From NCBI GenBank assembly GCA_963703385.1, contig OY969816.1:372001-436000 (forward strand): DNA of 64,000 bases, in the 5' to 3' direction. This DNA comes from Rhodoblastus sp963703385. GTDB taxonomy: Bacteria; Pseudomonadota; Alphaproteobacteria; Rhizobiales; Beijerinckiaceae. Under the pieces are notes generated by a model. The model searched no databases. It had not been told where the DNA came from and saw nothing but the letters and a program-made list of their open reading frames with translations. The translations under genes and the position numbers were made by a program. Each line of letters begins with the position of its first letter. The first letter of the stretch is position 1. Shown piece by piece: positions 35,123-43,190 of this stretch.

Positions 35123-35385
35123 GGCGCATCTCCCTGCGCATCGGGGCGAATGAAGCCTTTGGGGTCGTCGGGATTTGGCGGGAGGTAAGCGTCATAGGGA
35201 TTGCCGTCAGCCAGATGACCGAAGGGCGTGAAGACGTAATCGCCGTTGTCCTGTCCCACGGCGCAAATGACGTATCGGGGGCTGCCCGTTACGGCGTCGA
35301 GGCATTCCATCAGGGCGAGATTTCCGTCGCCCGCTGCGCGCAGCAGCGTCTGGAAATTCGTCCGGGCGACGGAGGGGATAGTCAT
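35119..35385 (-). CDS. DUF6117-like small protein
   Basis: 88 residues from ATG 35385, overlapping both neighbours. The N-terminus TIPSVARTNFQTLLRAAGDG then LALMECLDAVTGSPRYVICA is the typical pattern of a small protein found on alphaproteobacterial elements; the C-terminus (FTPFGHLADGNPYDAYLPP) is Pro/Asp-rich. Function unknown. Confidence 0.75.
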   Translation of the reverse strand: MTIPSVARTNFQTLLRAAGDGNLALMECLDAVTGSPRYVICAVGQDNGDYVFTPFGHLADGNPYDAYLPPNPDDPKGFIRPDAQGDAP

Positions 35386-35798
35386 ATCCGGTCTCCCTCG
35401 TTGGAAATCGTCTCGGCGAGCCAGCCATCGGTGTAGATCCAGTCCAAGGTCTCGCCGGTGGCGAGATCGAGCACATGCGCGCCGCCGCCGAATCCGTCGA
35501 GCCGCGGCTTCGAGCAGGTGTTGGCGTACTGGAATCCCCATCGGCCTGTGAGGCCAAACTCGGCTGCGCAGCGTTTGACGAACTGGATCAGCCGTTCTGG
35601 ATCGCCGGTGACGTCATCGCGCATCCAGAGGTTCGTACCGCCGTGCTCGGGCTGGATCGACAGCAGAAACCCTTCGGAGGGCGGTTCCTCCGAGGCGCCT
35701 TCCGCGGACAGCGCGTTGTAAAGATCGAGCGCGCGGGCGGCGTTCTCGGGCGTGCCGACATCGAGCAGGCACGAAAAGTGGGTGAAATAGTCGGCCAT
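35382..35798 (-). CDS. Conserved hypothetical protein of mobile elements, 138 residues
   Basis: Start ATG 35798, with AGGAG upstream. Pattern: FTHFSCLLDVGTPENAARAL, GFLLSIQPEHGGTNLWMRDD and LTGRWGFQYANTCSKPRLDG followed by GAHVLDLATGETLDWI. It looks like an alpha/beta single-domain protein. It is the first gene of the three-gene operon and directly follows the terminator of the ParB-like gene, so it needs its own promoter or read-through. Confidence 0.75.
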   Translation of the reverse strand: MADYFTHFSCLLDVGTPENAARALDLYNALSAEGASEEPPSEGFLLSIQPEHGGTNLWMRDDVTGDPERLIQFVKRCAAEFGLTGRWGFQYANTCSKPRLDGFGGGAHVLDLATGETLDWIYTDGWLAETISNEGDRI

Positions 35799-35815
35799 GT
35801 CAGGCTCCTGAAACG

Positions 35816-35869
35816 AAAAAGCCCGGCCCGCGCGGCATAGCCGCGCAGACTCGAAAAACTGGGCCGGGC
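35816..35869 (-). terminator. Intrinsic terminator after the ParB-like gene
   Basis: Outer stem GCCCGGCCC (35821-35829) with GGGCCGGGC (35861-35869) encloses an inner stem GCGCGGC/GCCGCGC (35830-35846). On the minus strand the structure is followed by a run of five T (35820-35816). Confidence 0.75.
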
Positions 35870-35931
35870 AGGTTGGGGAATGGATGGCGAAGTCAGCAGA
35901 GAGTGGTTTGCGCCGCTCCCCGCTGGGACGA

Positions 35932-38076
35932 TCACTCGGCGGCGATCATGGATTCTTCGTCCTCATCAATGTCGGCGGGGTTTTCTTCCTCGTCCTCCCC
36001 GGTGAGGAAGGCGGGCAGAGCCTCATCGGCGCGATCCTGGTCGGCGAGTTCGGCAATCGTGTCGCCATCGGAGCCAGCGAGGCGCAGCGGCTCCGGCAAC
36101 CAGCCGGTGTCGGCCAGCAGCCGTTCGGCTTCCTTGGCCATGTCGCCCTTCTTCATATGGCCGATGAGCTGCGCGGCCCGTTCCCCGGCGCCCTCGCGGA
36201 CGGCTTCGATGATATTGGCCTTGGTGATGCGGCCGAGATAATTGCCGACCGTCGGCCGCCATCCCGCCTGCGCCATGTCGAGGCCGGTCGCCCGCGCGAG
36301 ACGGTCCGCCTGCGCAAGGCGGACTTTCAGCCCGTGCTCGCTGACGCCGGAACCGCCGTAGGGATTGGGCCGCTCATAAAGCGCGTTGACGCCATAGCTG
36401 ACGCAATGGGCGAGCAATTCCATGCGATTGTCGTCGTCGAGCGCCACAAGCCAATCCCACAAAGCCTCGTCATCGGCCGGAACATGGTCGCCCCAGCGTT
36501 CATGCCGATCGGTGACGGATTGCGCCGACGGGCTGTCTTTCAATTCCTGGGCCTGGGCGGGAAAATGGACCTGCCGAACATTGGCCTCCAGCGCGCCCGT
36601 CGCCGGGCGGTGCAGGAACGCATCCGACACCAGTTTGTGCAGGAGCGCCGTCATGGCGACATGCGGATGGCCGGCCACGGCGTCGCGCAGGGCAAGCGTG
36701 CGATGCGCCGTCAACTCGGTGACGAGGCGTTCAGGCAGCGGCTTGACGCCATCCTCCTCGTCTTCCTCCGCCGCCGGGGTGGGCTGGCCGCCGATGGTGA
36801 CGACGGCGTGCTGGGTGGCGGGCGGCGTCGATTCGCCGGTCCCATCCTCCACGATCTCACGCGTGTCGCCGCCTTCCGGCTCGATCGGTCGTTCGTCCTC
36901 TGGGCGGACATAGCCGCGATCGGCGATCAGCTTGCCGTTGGCGTCGATGGTGACGAAGACGCCCGCGATGGCGATCTCTTCCCTGTCGTAGCTTACGGGC
37001 CGGTTGTCGAGGGCTTCCATCGCCGCCTCGATCTCGCCGAAGCGCTGATCGATCTCATCCGGCAGTTCCTCGACGCTCTCATATTCTTCGGAGAGGCGGT
37101 TATATTCCGCCTGCAAGGCGTCGCGCGTCGCCTGTTCCGCCTCGGTCATGGCGAGCGGCGTGCCGGAAATTTTCCGCAGGCCCTGGGAGACGCCGTAGGG
37201 AATACTGAGGCCGGCTTCGACCCATTTCCAGCCCTCGGTGGCGATCTCGTCGGCACACGCCCTCAGCTTCTCGGCGACGAGGCGGTCGAGCAGGCTGATA
37301 TCCTGGAGCCATCCGCCGTCGTCGGACTGGAAGAGGTCGCGCAGCACGACGCCGCCGGCCGCCTCATAGGCGTCGAGGCCGACGAAGACGGCGCGCTTGT
37401 CGGAGGCGCGCACGGTGGTCTCGGTCAGCATTCGCCGGATCTGCCACGGCTCCTTCTGCCAACCGGCTCGGATCGTCTCCCAGACCTGTTCCTGCCGGGC
37501 GTGGTCTGGCGAGACGGTGAAGGCCATCAGCATTTCCAGCGTCATGCCGTCGTCGGCATAGATATCGAGCAGCTTGGGCGAAACCGACGCGAGGCGCAGG
37601 CGCTGCTTGACCACGTTGACGCCGACGAAGAAGGCGGCGGCGATCGCTTCCTCGGTCATGCCCTTGTCGCACATGGCCTGAAACGCCCGAAACTGGTCGA
37701 GCGGATGCAGCGGCGCGCGGTCGATGTTTTCGACCAGCGAGATTTCGTCGATCAGGATGCCGCTCGCCGCGTCGCCGACGACGCAGGGGACCGGCGCGGT
37801 TTTGGCCAAGCGCTTTTGCTTGGCCAGCAGTTCGAGCGCGCGATAGCGGCGCCCGCCGGCGGGCACCTCGAACATGCCGGTCTCCTTGCCCTCGGCGTCG
37901 AGGACGGGGCGGACGTGCAGCGACTGGATGAGGCCGCGCCGGGCGATGGATTCGGCGAGTTCTTCGACCGACACGCCGGACTTGACGCGCCGGACATTGG
38001 CCTGGGCGAGCACCAGCTTGTTGAAGGGAATGTCGCGCGACGACGATAGGGTGATCTTCTGGATGGCAGACGCCAT
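35932..38076 (-). CDS. ParB/RepB-like large partition-family protein
   Basis: 714 residues. The N-terminal ParB-like CTPase domain has VEELAESIARRGLIQSLHVR, EVPAGGRRYRALELL and SLVENIDRAPLHPLDQFRAF; a helix-turn-helix follows (MTEEAIAAAFFVGVNVVKQR). The rest, about 500 residues, is an acidic helical region typical of long ParB-like proteins of alphaproteobacterial mobile elements, not of chromosomal ParB (about 300 residues). Its partner is not the short ParA at 18850 by position. It could act in DNA transfer, regulation or segregation. A conserved leader precedes it. Confidence 0.88.
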   Translation of the reverse strand: MASAIQKITLSSSRDIPFNKLVLAQANVRRVKSGVSVEELAESIARRGLIQSLHVRPVLDAEGKETGMFEVPAGGRRYRALELLAKQKRLAKTAPVPCVVGDAASGILIDEISLVENIDRAPLHPLDQFRAFQAMCDKGMTEEAIAAAFFVGVNVVKQRLRLASVSPKLLDIYADDGMTLEMLMAFTVSPDHARQEQVWETIRAGWQKEPWQIRRMLTETTVRASDKRAVFVGLDAYEAAGGVVLRDLFQSDDGGWLQDISLLDRLVAEKLRACADEIATEGWKWVEAGLSIPYGVSQGLRKISGTPLAMTEAEQATRDALQAEYNRLSEEYESVEELPDEIDQRFGEIEAAMEALDNRPVSYDREEIAIAGVFVTIDANGKLIADRGYVRPEDERPIEPEGGDTREIVEDGTGESTPPATQHAVVTIGGQPTPAAEEDEEDGVKPLPERLVTELTAHRTLALRDAVAGHPHVAMTALLHKLVSDAFLHRPATGALEANVRQVHFPAQAQELKDSPSAQSVTDRHERWGDHVPADDEALWDWLVALDDDNRMELLAHCVSYGVNALYERPNPYGGSGVSEHGLKVRLAQADRLARATGLDMAQAGWRPTVGNYLGRITKANIIEAVREGAGERAAQLIGHMKKGDMAKEAERLLADTGWLPEPLRLAGSDGDTIAELADQDRADEALPAFLTGEDEEENPADIDEDEESMIAAE

Positions 38077-38160
38077 GGTCTTTACTCCGCGACGGACGCC
38101 GAGAGACTCTCCCTCGACCCGAAATCCGTCACGAAGCGAAGCGCCGTCCTCTTCCTCTGA
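38077..38160 (-). promoter_or_regulatory. Conserved leader, copy 2 (ParB-like gene)
   Basis: On the minus strand it starts TCAGAGGAAGAGGACGG and later has GAGGGAGAGTCTCTCGGCG before the ATG. The start block is identical in 13 bases to copy 1 at 34761-34773. Confidence 0.6.
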
Positions 38161-38269
38161 GTGGGGCAGCGCGACGAAAACAAAATGGCGAACCGGGTTT
38201 TGCGCCGCAGCGCCTAAATCGCTCGGCCGCTGAGCACTGAAAGTGTGGTTCGGCGAGCTTTTTCTTGAG

Positions 38270-38653
38270 CTAACGGAAGGATTGGTTTTCCGAGAGCCAA
38301 CGCGCGAAATCCTGTTCGCTCAAGCTGCCATCAGCAACGCGCAGAACGACGTGAAAGAGCGCTTCGTCCGTCGCGACAATTTTGTATCTGTTCATGGCGA
38401 GGAAAAGACCGAGAACGGAAAGCGCGGTCCTCTTGTTCCCGTCGATGAATGGGTGGTTTTTGGTTATCCCGAACAGATAAGCGGCTCCGAGTTGGGAGAG
38501 ATCGTCGGAGCCTTCGTAAGCCGCAATGTTAACAGGCCGGGCGAGAGCCGACTCCAATAAATTCATGTCTCGTACCCCTGGCGACCCACCATGCTCTGCA
38601 ATTTGCAAATCATGGATTGCCAGCGCGCGCTTAACATCGACGAACTGGATCAC
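38270..38653 (-). CDS. doc: Doc/Fic-type toxin
   Basis: 127 residues. Contains GGSPGVRDMNLLESALARP and the catalytic motif KNHPFIDGNKRTALSVL (H-P-F-x-D-G-N-K-R), as in Doc, which phosphorylates EF-Tu. No inhibitory helix is in the protein, so it depends on the antitoxin. Its start overlaps the antitoxin stop by four bases. Confidence 0.93.
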   Translation of the reverse strand: MIQFVDVKRALAIHDLQIAEHGGSPGVRDMNLLESALARPVNIAAYEGSDDLSQLGAAYLFGITKNHPFIDGNKRTALSVLGLFLAMNRYKIVATDEALFHVVLRVADGSLSEQDFARWLSENQSFR

Positions 38654-38871
38654 TTGGCCAATTCGCGAAGAACGTTTCTGCGCTCCTTCATGAACTCTCG
38701 CGCCAATTCCATGTCTTTTTCAAATTCTGGATCGTAGGGCGAAAGTGCGTAGCCGTCCGGGGTCTCCGTCAGGAATACTGCGTCGCCTGCGTCCACCTTG
38801 AGGCGGGCCAGAACTTCTTTTGGCAAGATCACACCTGCTGAACCTCCGATTGGCCGCACAGTCAATTTCAT
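38650..38871 (-). CDS. AbrB/SpoVT-type antitoxin
   Basis: 73 residues from ATG 38871; GGAGG lies just upstream and a GTG four codons earlier is less likely. The fold is seen in KLTVRPIGGSAGVILPKEVL and ARLKVDAGDAVFLTETPDGY, an AbrB-type DNA-binding beta-barrel, followed by an acidic helical tail (FEKDMELAREFMKERRNVL) that should cover the toxin. It probably represses the pair through the perfect palindrome upstream. Confidence 0.88.
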   Translation of the reverse strand: MKLTVRPIGGSAGVILPKEVLARLKVDAGDAVFLTETPDGYALSPYDPEFEKDMELAREFMKERRNVLRELAK

Positions 38872-38886
38872 CTTCGCCTCCACAGG

Positions 38887-38926
38887 TTATAATATATATT
38901 ATAATAACTCGATTGGATTGATGCAA
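38887..38926 (-). promoter_or_regulatory. Promoter and palindromic operator of the AbrB-Doc pair
   Basis: On the minus strand TTGCAT (38921-38926) and TATAAT (38898-38903) are 17 bases apart, a good sigma-70 promoter. A perfect 18-base palindrome TTATAATATATATTATAA (38887-38904) covers the -10 box, as expected for autorepression. Confidence 0.75.
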
Positions 38927-38997
38927 GGGCGCGCGGGTGGGGACGGGCAAGCGCAAAGCCGGAGACACGGAAAACCGCATCTCCGGCTTTGCGGAAT

Positions 38998-40191
38998 TCA
39001 TGCGGCGCGGTCGAGCAGTTTCTTGGCCTTGCCCTCCATATCGAGGCGGGCGTCCTGGTGCGGCTTGTCGCGCGCGACCGCCGTGATGCCCTGCACGAAA
39101 TCGAAGATGCTCTCGGGTGGCCGACCTTCCTCGGCGAGCGCCGCGTCGATGATCTTGCCCGTCTCCGCCTTGGAAAAGCCGCGCCGGCGCAGGAAGTCAG
39201 TACGCTCTTCGTCGGTGCGGGCCACGATCCGCTCGCGCGCCGCCTTGATGCCGTTGATGAACGGCATGGGCGACGAATTGGCGAAATTGAGCAACGCCGG
39301 GGCCGCCTCGTGGGCGAAGCGCGATGCGGCATATTTGCTGTGCCGGATGCTGATCTCCTCGAAATCCTCGACGCCCCATAGGTTTCGATTCTGGCACACG
39401 GCGCGCAGATAAAAGCTCGCCATGCCGAGCGTCTTGGCGCCGACCTCCGAGTTCCAGGCATAGAAACCGCGAAAGAACAGGTCAGGCGAGCCGTCAGGCA
39501 GGCGCCCAGCCTCAATGGGGTTGAGGTCATCGACCAAAAACAGGAACACGTCGCGGTCACTGGCATAGAGCGTCGTCGTGTCCTTGGTGATGTCGACGCG
39601 CGGATTGTAGATGCCCGTTGACCAGTCGAGCACGCCTGGCACCTTCCAGCGCGTGTCGCCCGTGCCGTTGCCGGCGATGCGCTGGACGGCCTCGACCAGT
39701 TCGAAATCATTTATCCTGCCGTAATCGACGCCCGTCACAGCCCGAAGCTCGACACGACCGTTGTCGGTCTCAAGCGTCTTGATCTGCTCGGCGCGGTTGG
39801 AGGTCAGGCCGTATTGCAGATTGATGCCGGCGAGCGCGGCCGGAAGCTGGCGCAGATAGGCGGCGGGCGCCCCGACCTGGGCCGCCAACTGGCCGAAACT
39901 CCAGTGGGTCGGGGCCACGGACGCCTCGGCGCCAGGAAGAATCAGCGACAGCCGCTCGGGATCGTTCCGGTTCGCCTCGACATGAATCAGCGCGGTTTCC
40001 ACCACGCGGGTCCGGCTGCGCTCGGCCCGATCGCGCACCGAGCGGGCCAGTTCGCCGAGCGAGAGAAACCGCTCGTCATCGGGCCGCGAGAACCATTCGG
40101 ATGACACCCGGCCGACGCGCTCGCCGCGCGTGACATCCACCTTGTAGCCGCGGCTCATGTCGCGGCGGGCGTCGAGAACCTGCATGTTCAT
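38998..40191 (-). CDS. DUF932 protein
   Basis: 397 residues from ATG 40191 with GGAG eight bases upstream. The DUF932 region is recognised by SFGQLAAQVGAPAAYLRQLP, YGLTSNRAEQIKTLETDNGR, ASDRDVFLFLVDDLNPIEAG and FYAWNSEVGAKTLGMASFYL. The protein is a common cargo of plasmids, phages and integrative elements, with no known function. A diverged copy of the conserved leader precedes it. Confidence 0.88.
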   Translation of the reverse strand: MNMQVLDARRDMSRGYKVDVTRGERVGRVSSEWFSRPDDERFLSLGELARSVRDRAERSRTRVVETALIHVEANRNDPERLSLILPGAEASVAPTHWSFGQLAAQVGAPAAYLRQLPAALAGINLQYGLTSNRAEQIKTLETDNGRVELRAVTGVDYGRINDFELVEAVQRIAGNGTGDTRWKVPGVLDWSTGIYNPRVDITKDTTTLYASDRDVFLFLVDDLNPIEAGRLPDGSPDLFFRGFYAWNSEVGAKTLGMASFYLRAVCQNRNLWGVEDFEEISIRHSKYAASRFAHEAAPALLNFANSSPMPFINGIKAARERIVARTDEERTDFLRRRGFSKAETGKIIDAALAEEGRPPESIFDFVQGITAVARDKPHQDARLDMEGKAKKLLDRAA

Positions 40192-40274
40192 TGGGAAATC
40201 TCCATGACAGGCGCCGAAAGCCTCTCTCTCGGCACTCCACCCGTCAGTGAAATCCGCTCCGCACTCTACCTCTA
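40192..40274 (-). promoter_or_regulatory. Conserved leader, copy 3 (DUF932 gene)
   Basis: On the minus strand starts TTAGAGGTAGAGTGCGG, later GCCGAGAGAGAGGC. It matches copies 1 and 2 in block order but has more differences. Two short GC hairpins (40285-40301 and 40335-40350) lie just beyond it. Confidence 0.5.
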
Positions 40275-40448
40275 ACGGGGGCGTTGCGGGGGCTCCCCGC
40301 AGAAGGGGTCGGTCGAGACTTAGGCTCGGCCGCAGGGGAAGGCTTTCCCCGAATCTCTGGCGGAAATACCTGGCATGCAAATCAGCGAACCATTGACTGC
40401 AAATCTGCCGAGATAGATAGTGCAAATCTGCCGGGAACCGGAGATGGC

Positions 40449-41669
40449 ATGTACGAGCGATTCGTTGAGAGGCGGGCGGAGGAGGCCCTTAGCGACACTC
40501 CGGTCGTCCTGATCGTGGGGCCGCGCCGGGCCGGCAAGACAACGCTGGTGAGGAAGATGGGCGACGCGAATCGAACCTACAGCACGCTCGATGACCAAAC
40601 CGTCCTTGAGGCCGCGCAATCTGACCCTGTGGGCTTCATCCGAGGGCTGGATCGCGCGATTATCGACGAGATCCAGCGCGCCCCCGATCTCCTGCTGGCG
40701 ATCAAGAAGTCAGTCGACGAAGATTATCGTCCCGGCCGTTTCCTGCTCACGGGCTCCGCCAATGTGCTCACCTTGCCGCGCGTCGCCGACAGTCTCGCCG
40801 GCCGGATGGAAACGATACGAATGCTGCCGTTGGCACGGGCGGAAATCGAGAACCGGGCGCCGACCTTTCTGGAGCGCTTGTTCGAGGGGCGGTTGCAGAG
40901 CCAGAGAGACGCCATCGTCGGCGATGAATTGGTCCATGCCGTTCTGCGCGGCGGTTTTCCCGAGGCCATTGGCCGTGACAGCGAACGGCGTCGGCAGGAC
41001 TGGGCGCGGTCCTATCTCACCTCGATCCTGACCCGAGATCTGCGCGACATCGCCGAGATTGAGAAGCTGACCGAGCTCCCGAAATTCGTGCGGCTTCTTG
41101 CTGAGCATTCCGGGCAGTTGGTGAACTATTCCCAGCTTGCGAGCGGCATAAACGTCAACCAAAGAACCGCCCAACGCTATGTCGGTTTGCTCGAACAGAT
41201 ATTCCTGATCGCAACCTTGCAGCCGTGGTTCACCAATGCGCTCAAACGCATCGTCAAGACGCCCAAGCTGCATTTCCTGGATTCCGGGCTGCTGGCGACC
41301 GCGCGCGGACTGACCTTCGACCGGATCAAAGCGGATCGTGGAACGTTTGGCGCGCTGCTTGAGAGTTTCGTGTTCTCGGAGGTGTTGAAGCTGATGACAG
41401 CGTCAGATTTGCGCCTGACGCCGCATCACTTCCGTGACCGGGACACGCGCGAAGTCGATATCGTGCTGGAGCGCGATGACGGCATGATCGCCGCCATAGA
41501 GGTGAAGGCGAGTGCAACCGTCAAATCCGGCGACTTCTCCGGCCTGCGAGCGTTGGCGGAGGCCTGCGGAGACCGCTTCGCGTTTGGCGTGGTGCTCTAC
41601 GATAGCACTGACCTCGTGCCTTTCGGCGACCGACTGGCGGCCGCGCCAATTTCAAGTCTGTGGGCATGA
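40449..41669 (+). CDS. AAA ATPase with C-terminal DUF4143 domain
   Basis: 406 residues from ATG 40449 (GGAG six bases upstream). The N-terminus has Walker A IVGPRRAGKTTLVRKM and Walker B RAIIDEIQRAPDLL, sensor region FLLTGSANVL, then a winged-helix part (YSQLASGINVNQRTAQRYVG) and a C-terminal PD-(D/E)XK-like DUF4143 domain ending in REVDIVLERDDGMIAAIEVK (D ... E-x-K). Such proteins are very common cargo with unclear roles. A degenerate second copy of its C-terminus lies at 42817-43180. Confidence 0.9.
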   Translation: MYERFVERRAEEALSDTPVVLIVGPRRAGKTTLVRKMGDANRTYSTLDDQTVLEAAQSDPVGFIRGLDRAIIDEIQRAPDLLLAIKKSVDEDYRPGRFLLTGSANVLTLPRVADSLAGRMETIRMLPLARAEIENRAPTFLERLFEGRLQSQRDAIVGDELVHAVLRGGFPEAIGRDSERRRQDWARSYLTSILTRDLRDIAEIEKLTELPKFVRLLAEHSGQLVNYSQLASGINVNQRTAQRYVGLLEQIFLIATLQPWFTNALKRIVKTPKLHFLDSGLLATARGLTFDRIKADRGTFGALLESFVFSEVLKLMTASDLRLTPHHFRDRDTREVDIVLERDDGMIAAIEVKASATVKSGDFSGLRALAEACGDRFAFGVVLYDSTDLVPFGDRLAAAPISSLWA

Positions 41670-41679
41670 GGGAGCGCAG

Positions 41680-41838
41680 ATGAAGATCATCGACAACACC
41701 TCACTGCTTCTCGGTGATGACCTGAAGGCGACACTGGGACGCGGCGCTCGCCTCAAGATCGCGGCATCGTGCTTCTCGATCTATGCGTTTGAGGCGCTCA
41801 GGGCTGAGTTGTCGAAGGTGGATAGCCTTCACAGTGGG
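41680..41838 (+). pseudogene. N-terminal fragment of a PLD-like/helicase protein
   Basis: From ATG 41680 (GGAG upstream) the first 53 residues (IIDNTSLLLGDDLKATLGRG, LKIAASCFSIYAFEALRAEL) match the start of helicases with an N-terminal phospholipase-D-like domain. The match ends at about 41838. Beyond it the frame runs into the antisense of HigA. So only the beginning of the gene survived. Confidence 0.55.
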
Positions 41839-41889
41839 GGTTGGCGCCGGCAGGCACGCTGCTCGCGTTCCGGATCGCCGGGAGCGGCA

Positions 41890-42270
41890 TCAAGAGGAAG
41901 CCGCAAGACGGCGGCGCGGCCGAGTTTTGGCTGTGGCGGGCGGCGGCGCGTGTCCGAGGACTTCGCCGAGGTGGTGAAGCCGCATGGTCGGACGTTGCGG
42001 CAGCGTCACCACAAGTTCCAATTCGCCGCCAATCGCTTCCACGTAGCTCCGCAGGGTCGAGAGGTACATGTCGGCCTGCTTCTCGATCTTGGATACGGAT
42101 GGCTGCTTGATCTTTAGCGCGGTCGCAATGTCGGCCTGGGCTTTACCCGCGATCAGCCGCAACTCGCGCAGGCCCTCAACCTCCTGGCGTAGCTCCTGAT
42201 AGCGCGCCTCGATTCTCTCCTGCCGCTCAGGCGGAAGCTCGGCGATGATCTGGTTCAGGTTCCGGCCCAT
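41890..42270 (-). CDS. higA: XRE antitoxin, HigA-like
   Basis: 126 residues. The helix-turn-helix is AGKAQADIATALKIKQPSVS then KIEKQADMYLSTLRSYVEAI, typical of HigA/Xre antitoxins of the HigBA group. The C-terminal extension is Arg/Pro-rich and may be read-through into scar sequence. The start is two bases after the toxin stop. Toxin-first gene order is typical of HigBA pairs. Confidence 0.85.
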   Translation of the reverse strand: MGRNLNQIIAELPPERQERIEARYQELRQEVEGLRELRLIAGKAQADIATALKIKQPSVSKIEKQADMYLSTLRSYVEAIGGELELVVTLPQRPTMRLHHLGEVLGHAPPPATAKTRPRRRLAASS

Positions 42271-42271
42271 C

Positions 42272-42640
42272 TCACTTTCCCTTCTTCGCGGCTTTCAGTC
42301 TTTCCACATGAGCGGAAAACCTGAAATCCGCCTTGGCGATGATCTGCTTGTAGAAGCGTTTCTCGCTCCCACCGGATTTGTCGCCGGCCACAAGCAGGAT
42401 CGCCTTTCGCTCTGGGTCGAACGCGAAGGCCGTACGCCATTCGCCATCCGACGCCTCGAACCGCAACTCCTTCATATTGGCGTGCTTCGAACCTTTGAGC
42501 GTGTCCGCGTGCGGCCGACCGAGCTGCGGACCATAGTCCGCCAGCAGCTTGGCGACGGCGAGCAACGCATCCTGGACGCTCTGCTCAAAGGCCAGAAACT
42601 CTTCCTCGAAGGCGTCGTGGAACTCGACTTCCCATCTCAT
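42272..42640 (-). CDS. higB: RelE/HigB-like toxin
   Basis: 122 residues. Sequence WEVEFHDAFEEEFLAFEQSV, ADTLKGSKHANMKELRFEAS, WRTAFAFDPERKAILLVAGD and RFYKQIIAKADFRF fits the RelE-superfamily fold of HigB-type toxins that cut mRNA on the ribosome. Key basic residues in the WRTAF and KQIIAKAD parts are kept. Confidence 0.87.
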   Translation of the reverse strand: MRWEVEFHDAFEEEFLAFEQSVQDALLAVAKLLADYGPQLGRPHADTLKGSKHANMKELRFEASDGEWRTAFAFDPERKAILLVAGDKSGGSEKRFYKQIIAKADFRFSAHVERLKAAKKGK

Positions 42641-42698
42641 GCGTATATAGCTTTCAGGCTATGTTGTCAACAAGTGCGTCTTGTCACGAGGCCCGGGA

Positions 42699-42815
42699 TT
42701 ATGTGGCTTCTCTCCTGGCCGTAGCGGCGTCATCCCGGCCGGAGGCCAACAAAGAGGCGATTTCCTCGCATGTCTGGGTCGCGGCGAGTTTGAGCGCCTC
42801 GTAGATGTGGACATA
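42699..42815 (-). pseudogene. C-terminal remnant of a second tyrosine integrase
   Basis: The minus strand reads YVHIYEALKLAATQTCEEIA, against YVHIDEALKLAVTRTCEKIT in the intact integrase (43191-44504), and ends with a stop at 42699. It includes the position of the catalytic Tyr. The match begins exactly where ATPase remnant sequence stops (about 42816). Confidence 0.7.
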
Positions 42816-42816
42816 C

Positions 42817-43180
42817 CCCTCACCTTCGATAGGGTGAAAGCCGATCGCGGAGCCTTCGGCGCGCTCCTGGAGAGCTTCGTGTTTTCGGAAGTGCTGAAGC
42901 TGATGAGCGCCTCAGACCTTCGGCTGATGCCGCATCATTTGCTGGATCGGGACGCGCGCGAGGTGGACATCGTGCTTGGGCGCGACGACGGCATGATCGT
43001 CGGCATCGAGGTGAAGGCCGGCGCAACGGTCAAAGCCCGGGATTTCGAAAGCTCAAGGCGCTAGCTGAAGCATGCGGGGATCGCTTTGCCGCCTTCGGCG
43101 TCGTCCTCTATGACAGCAAGGATCTCGCGCCATTCGGCGACAGGCTCGCAGCGGCGCCGTTGTCGAGCCTCTGGGATGGA
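42817..43180 (+). pseudogene. C-terminal remnant of a second AAA/DUF4143 ATPase
   Basis: Parallel to the end of the ATPase at 41310-41669: LTFDRVKADRGAFGALLESF, RDAREVDIVLGRDDGMIVGI and, after a frameshift near 43047, KALAEACGDRFAAFGVVLYD and FGDRLAAAPLSSLWD. The N-terminal ATPase part is absent. Confidence 0.75.
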
Positions 43181-43190
43181 GAAGGAGCCG

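Noticed and set aside
35884..38049. Long open frame on the plus strand opposite the ParB-like gene
   Set aside because: It is the mirror of a recognised ParB-like gene in GC-rich DNA and has no family motif or ribosome site.
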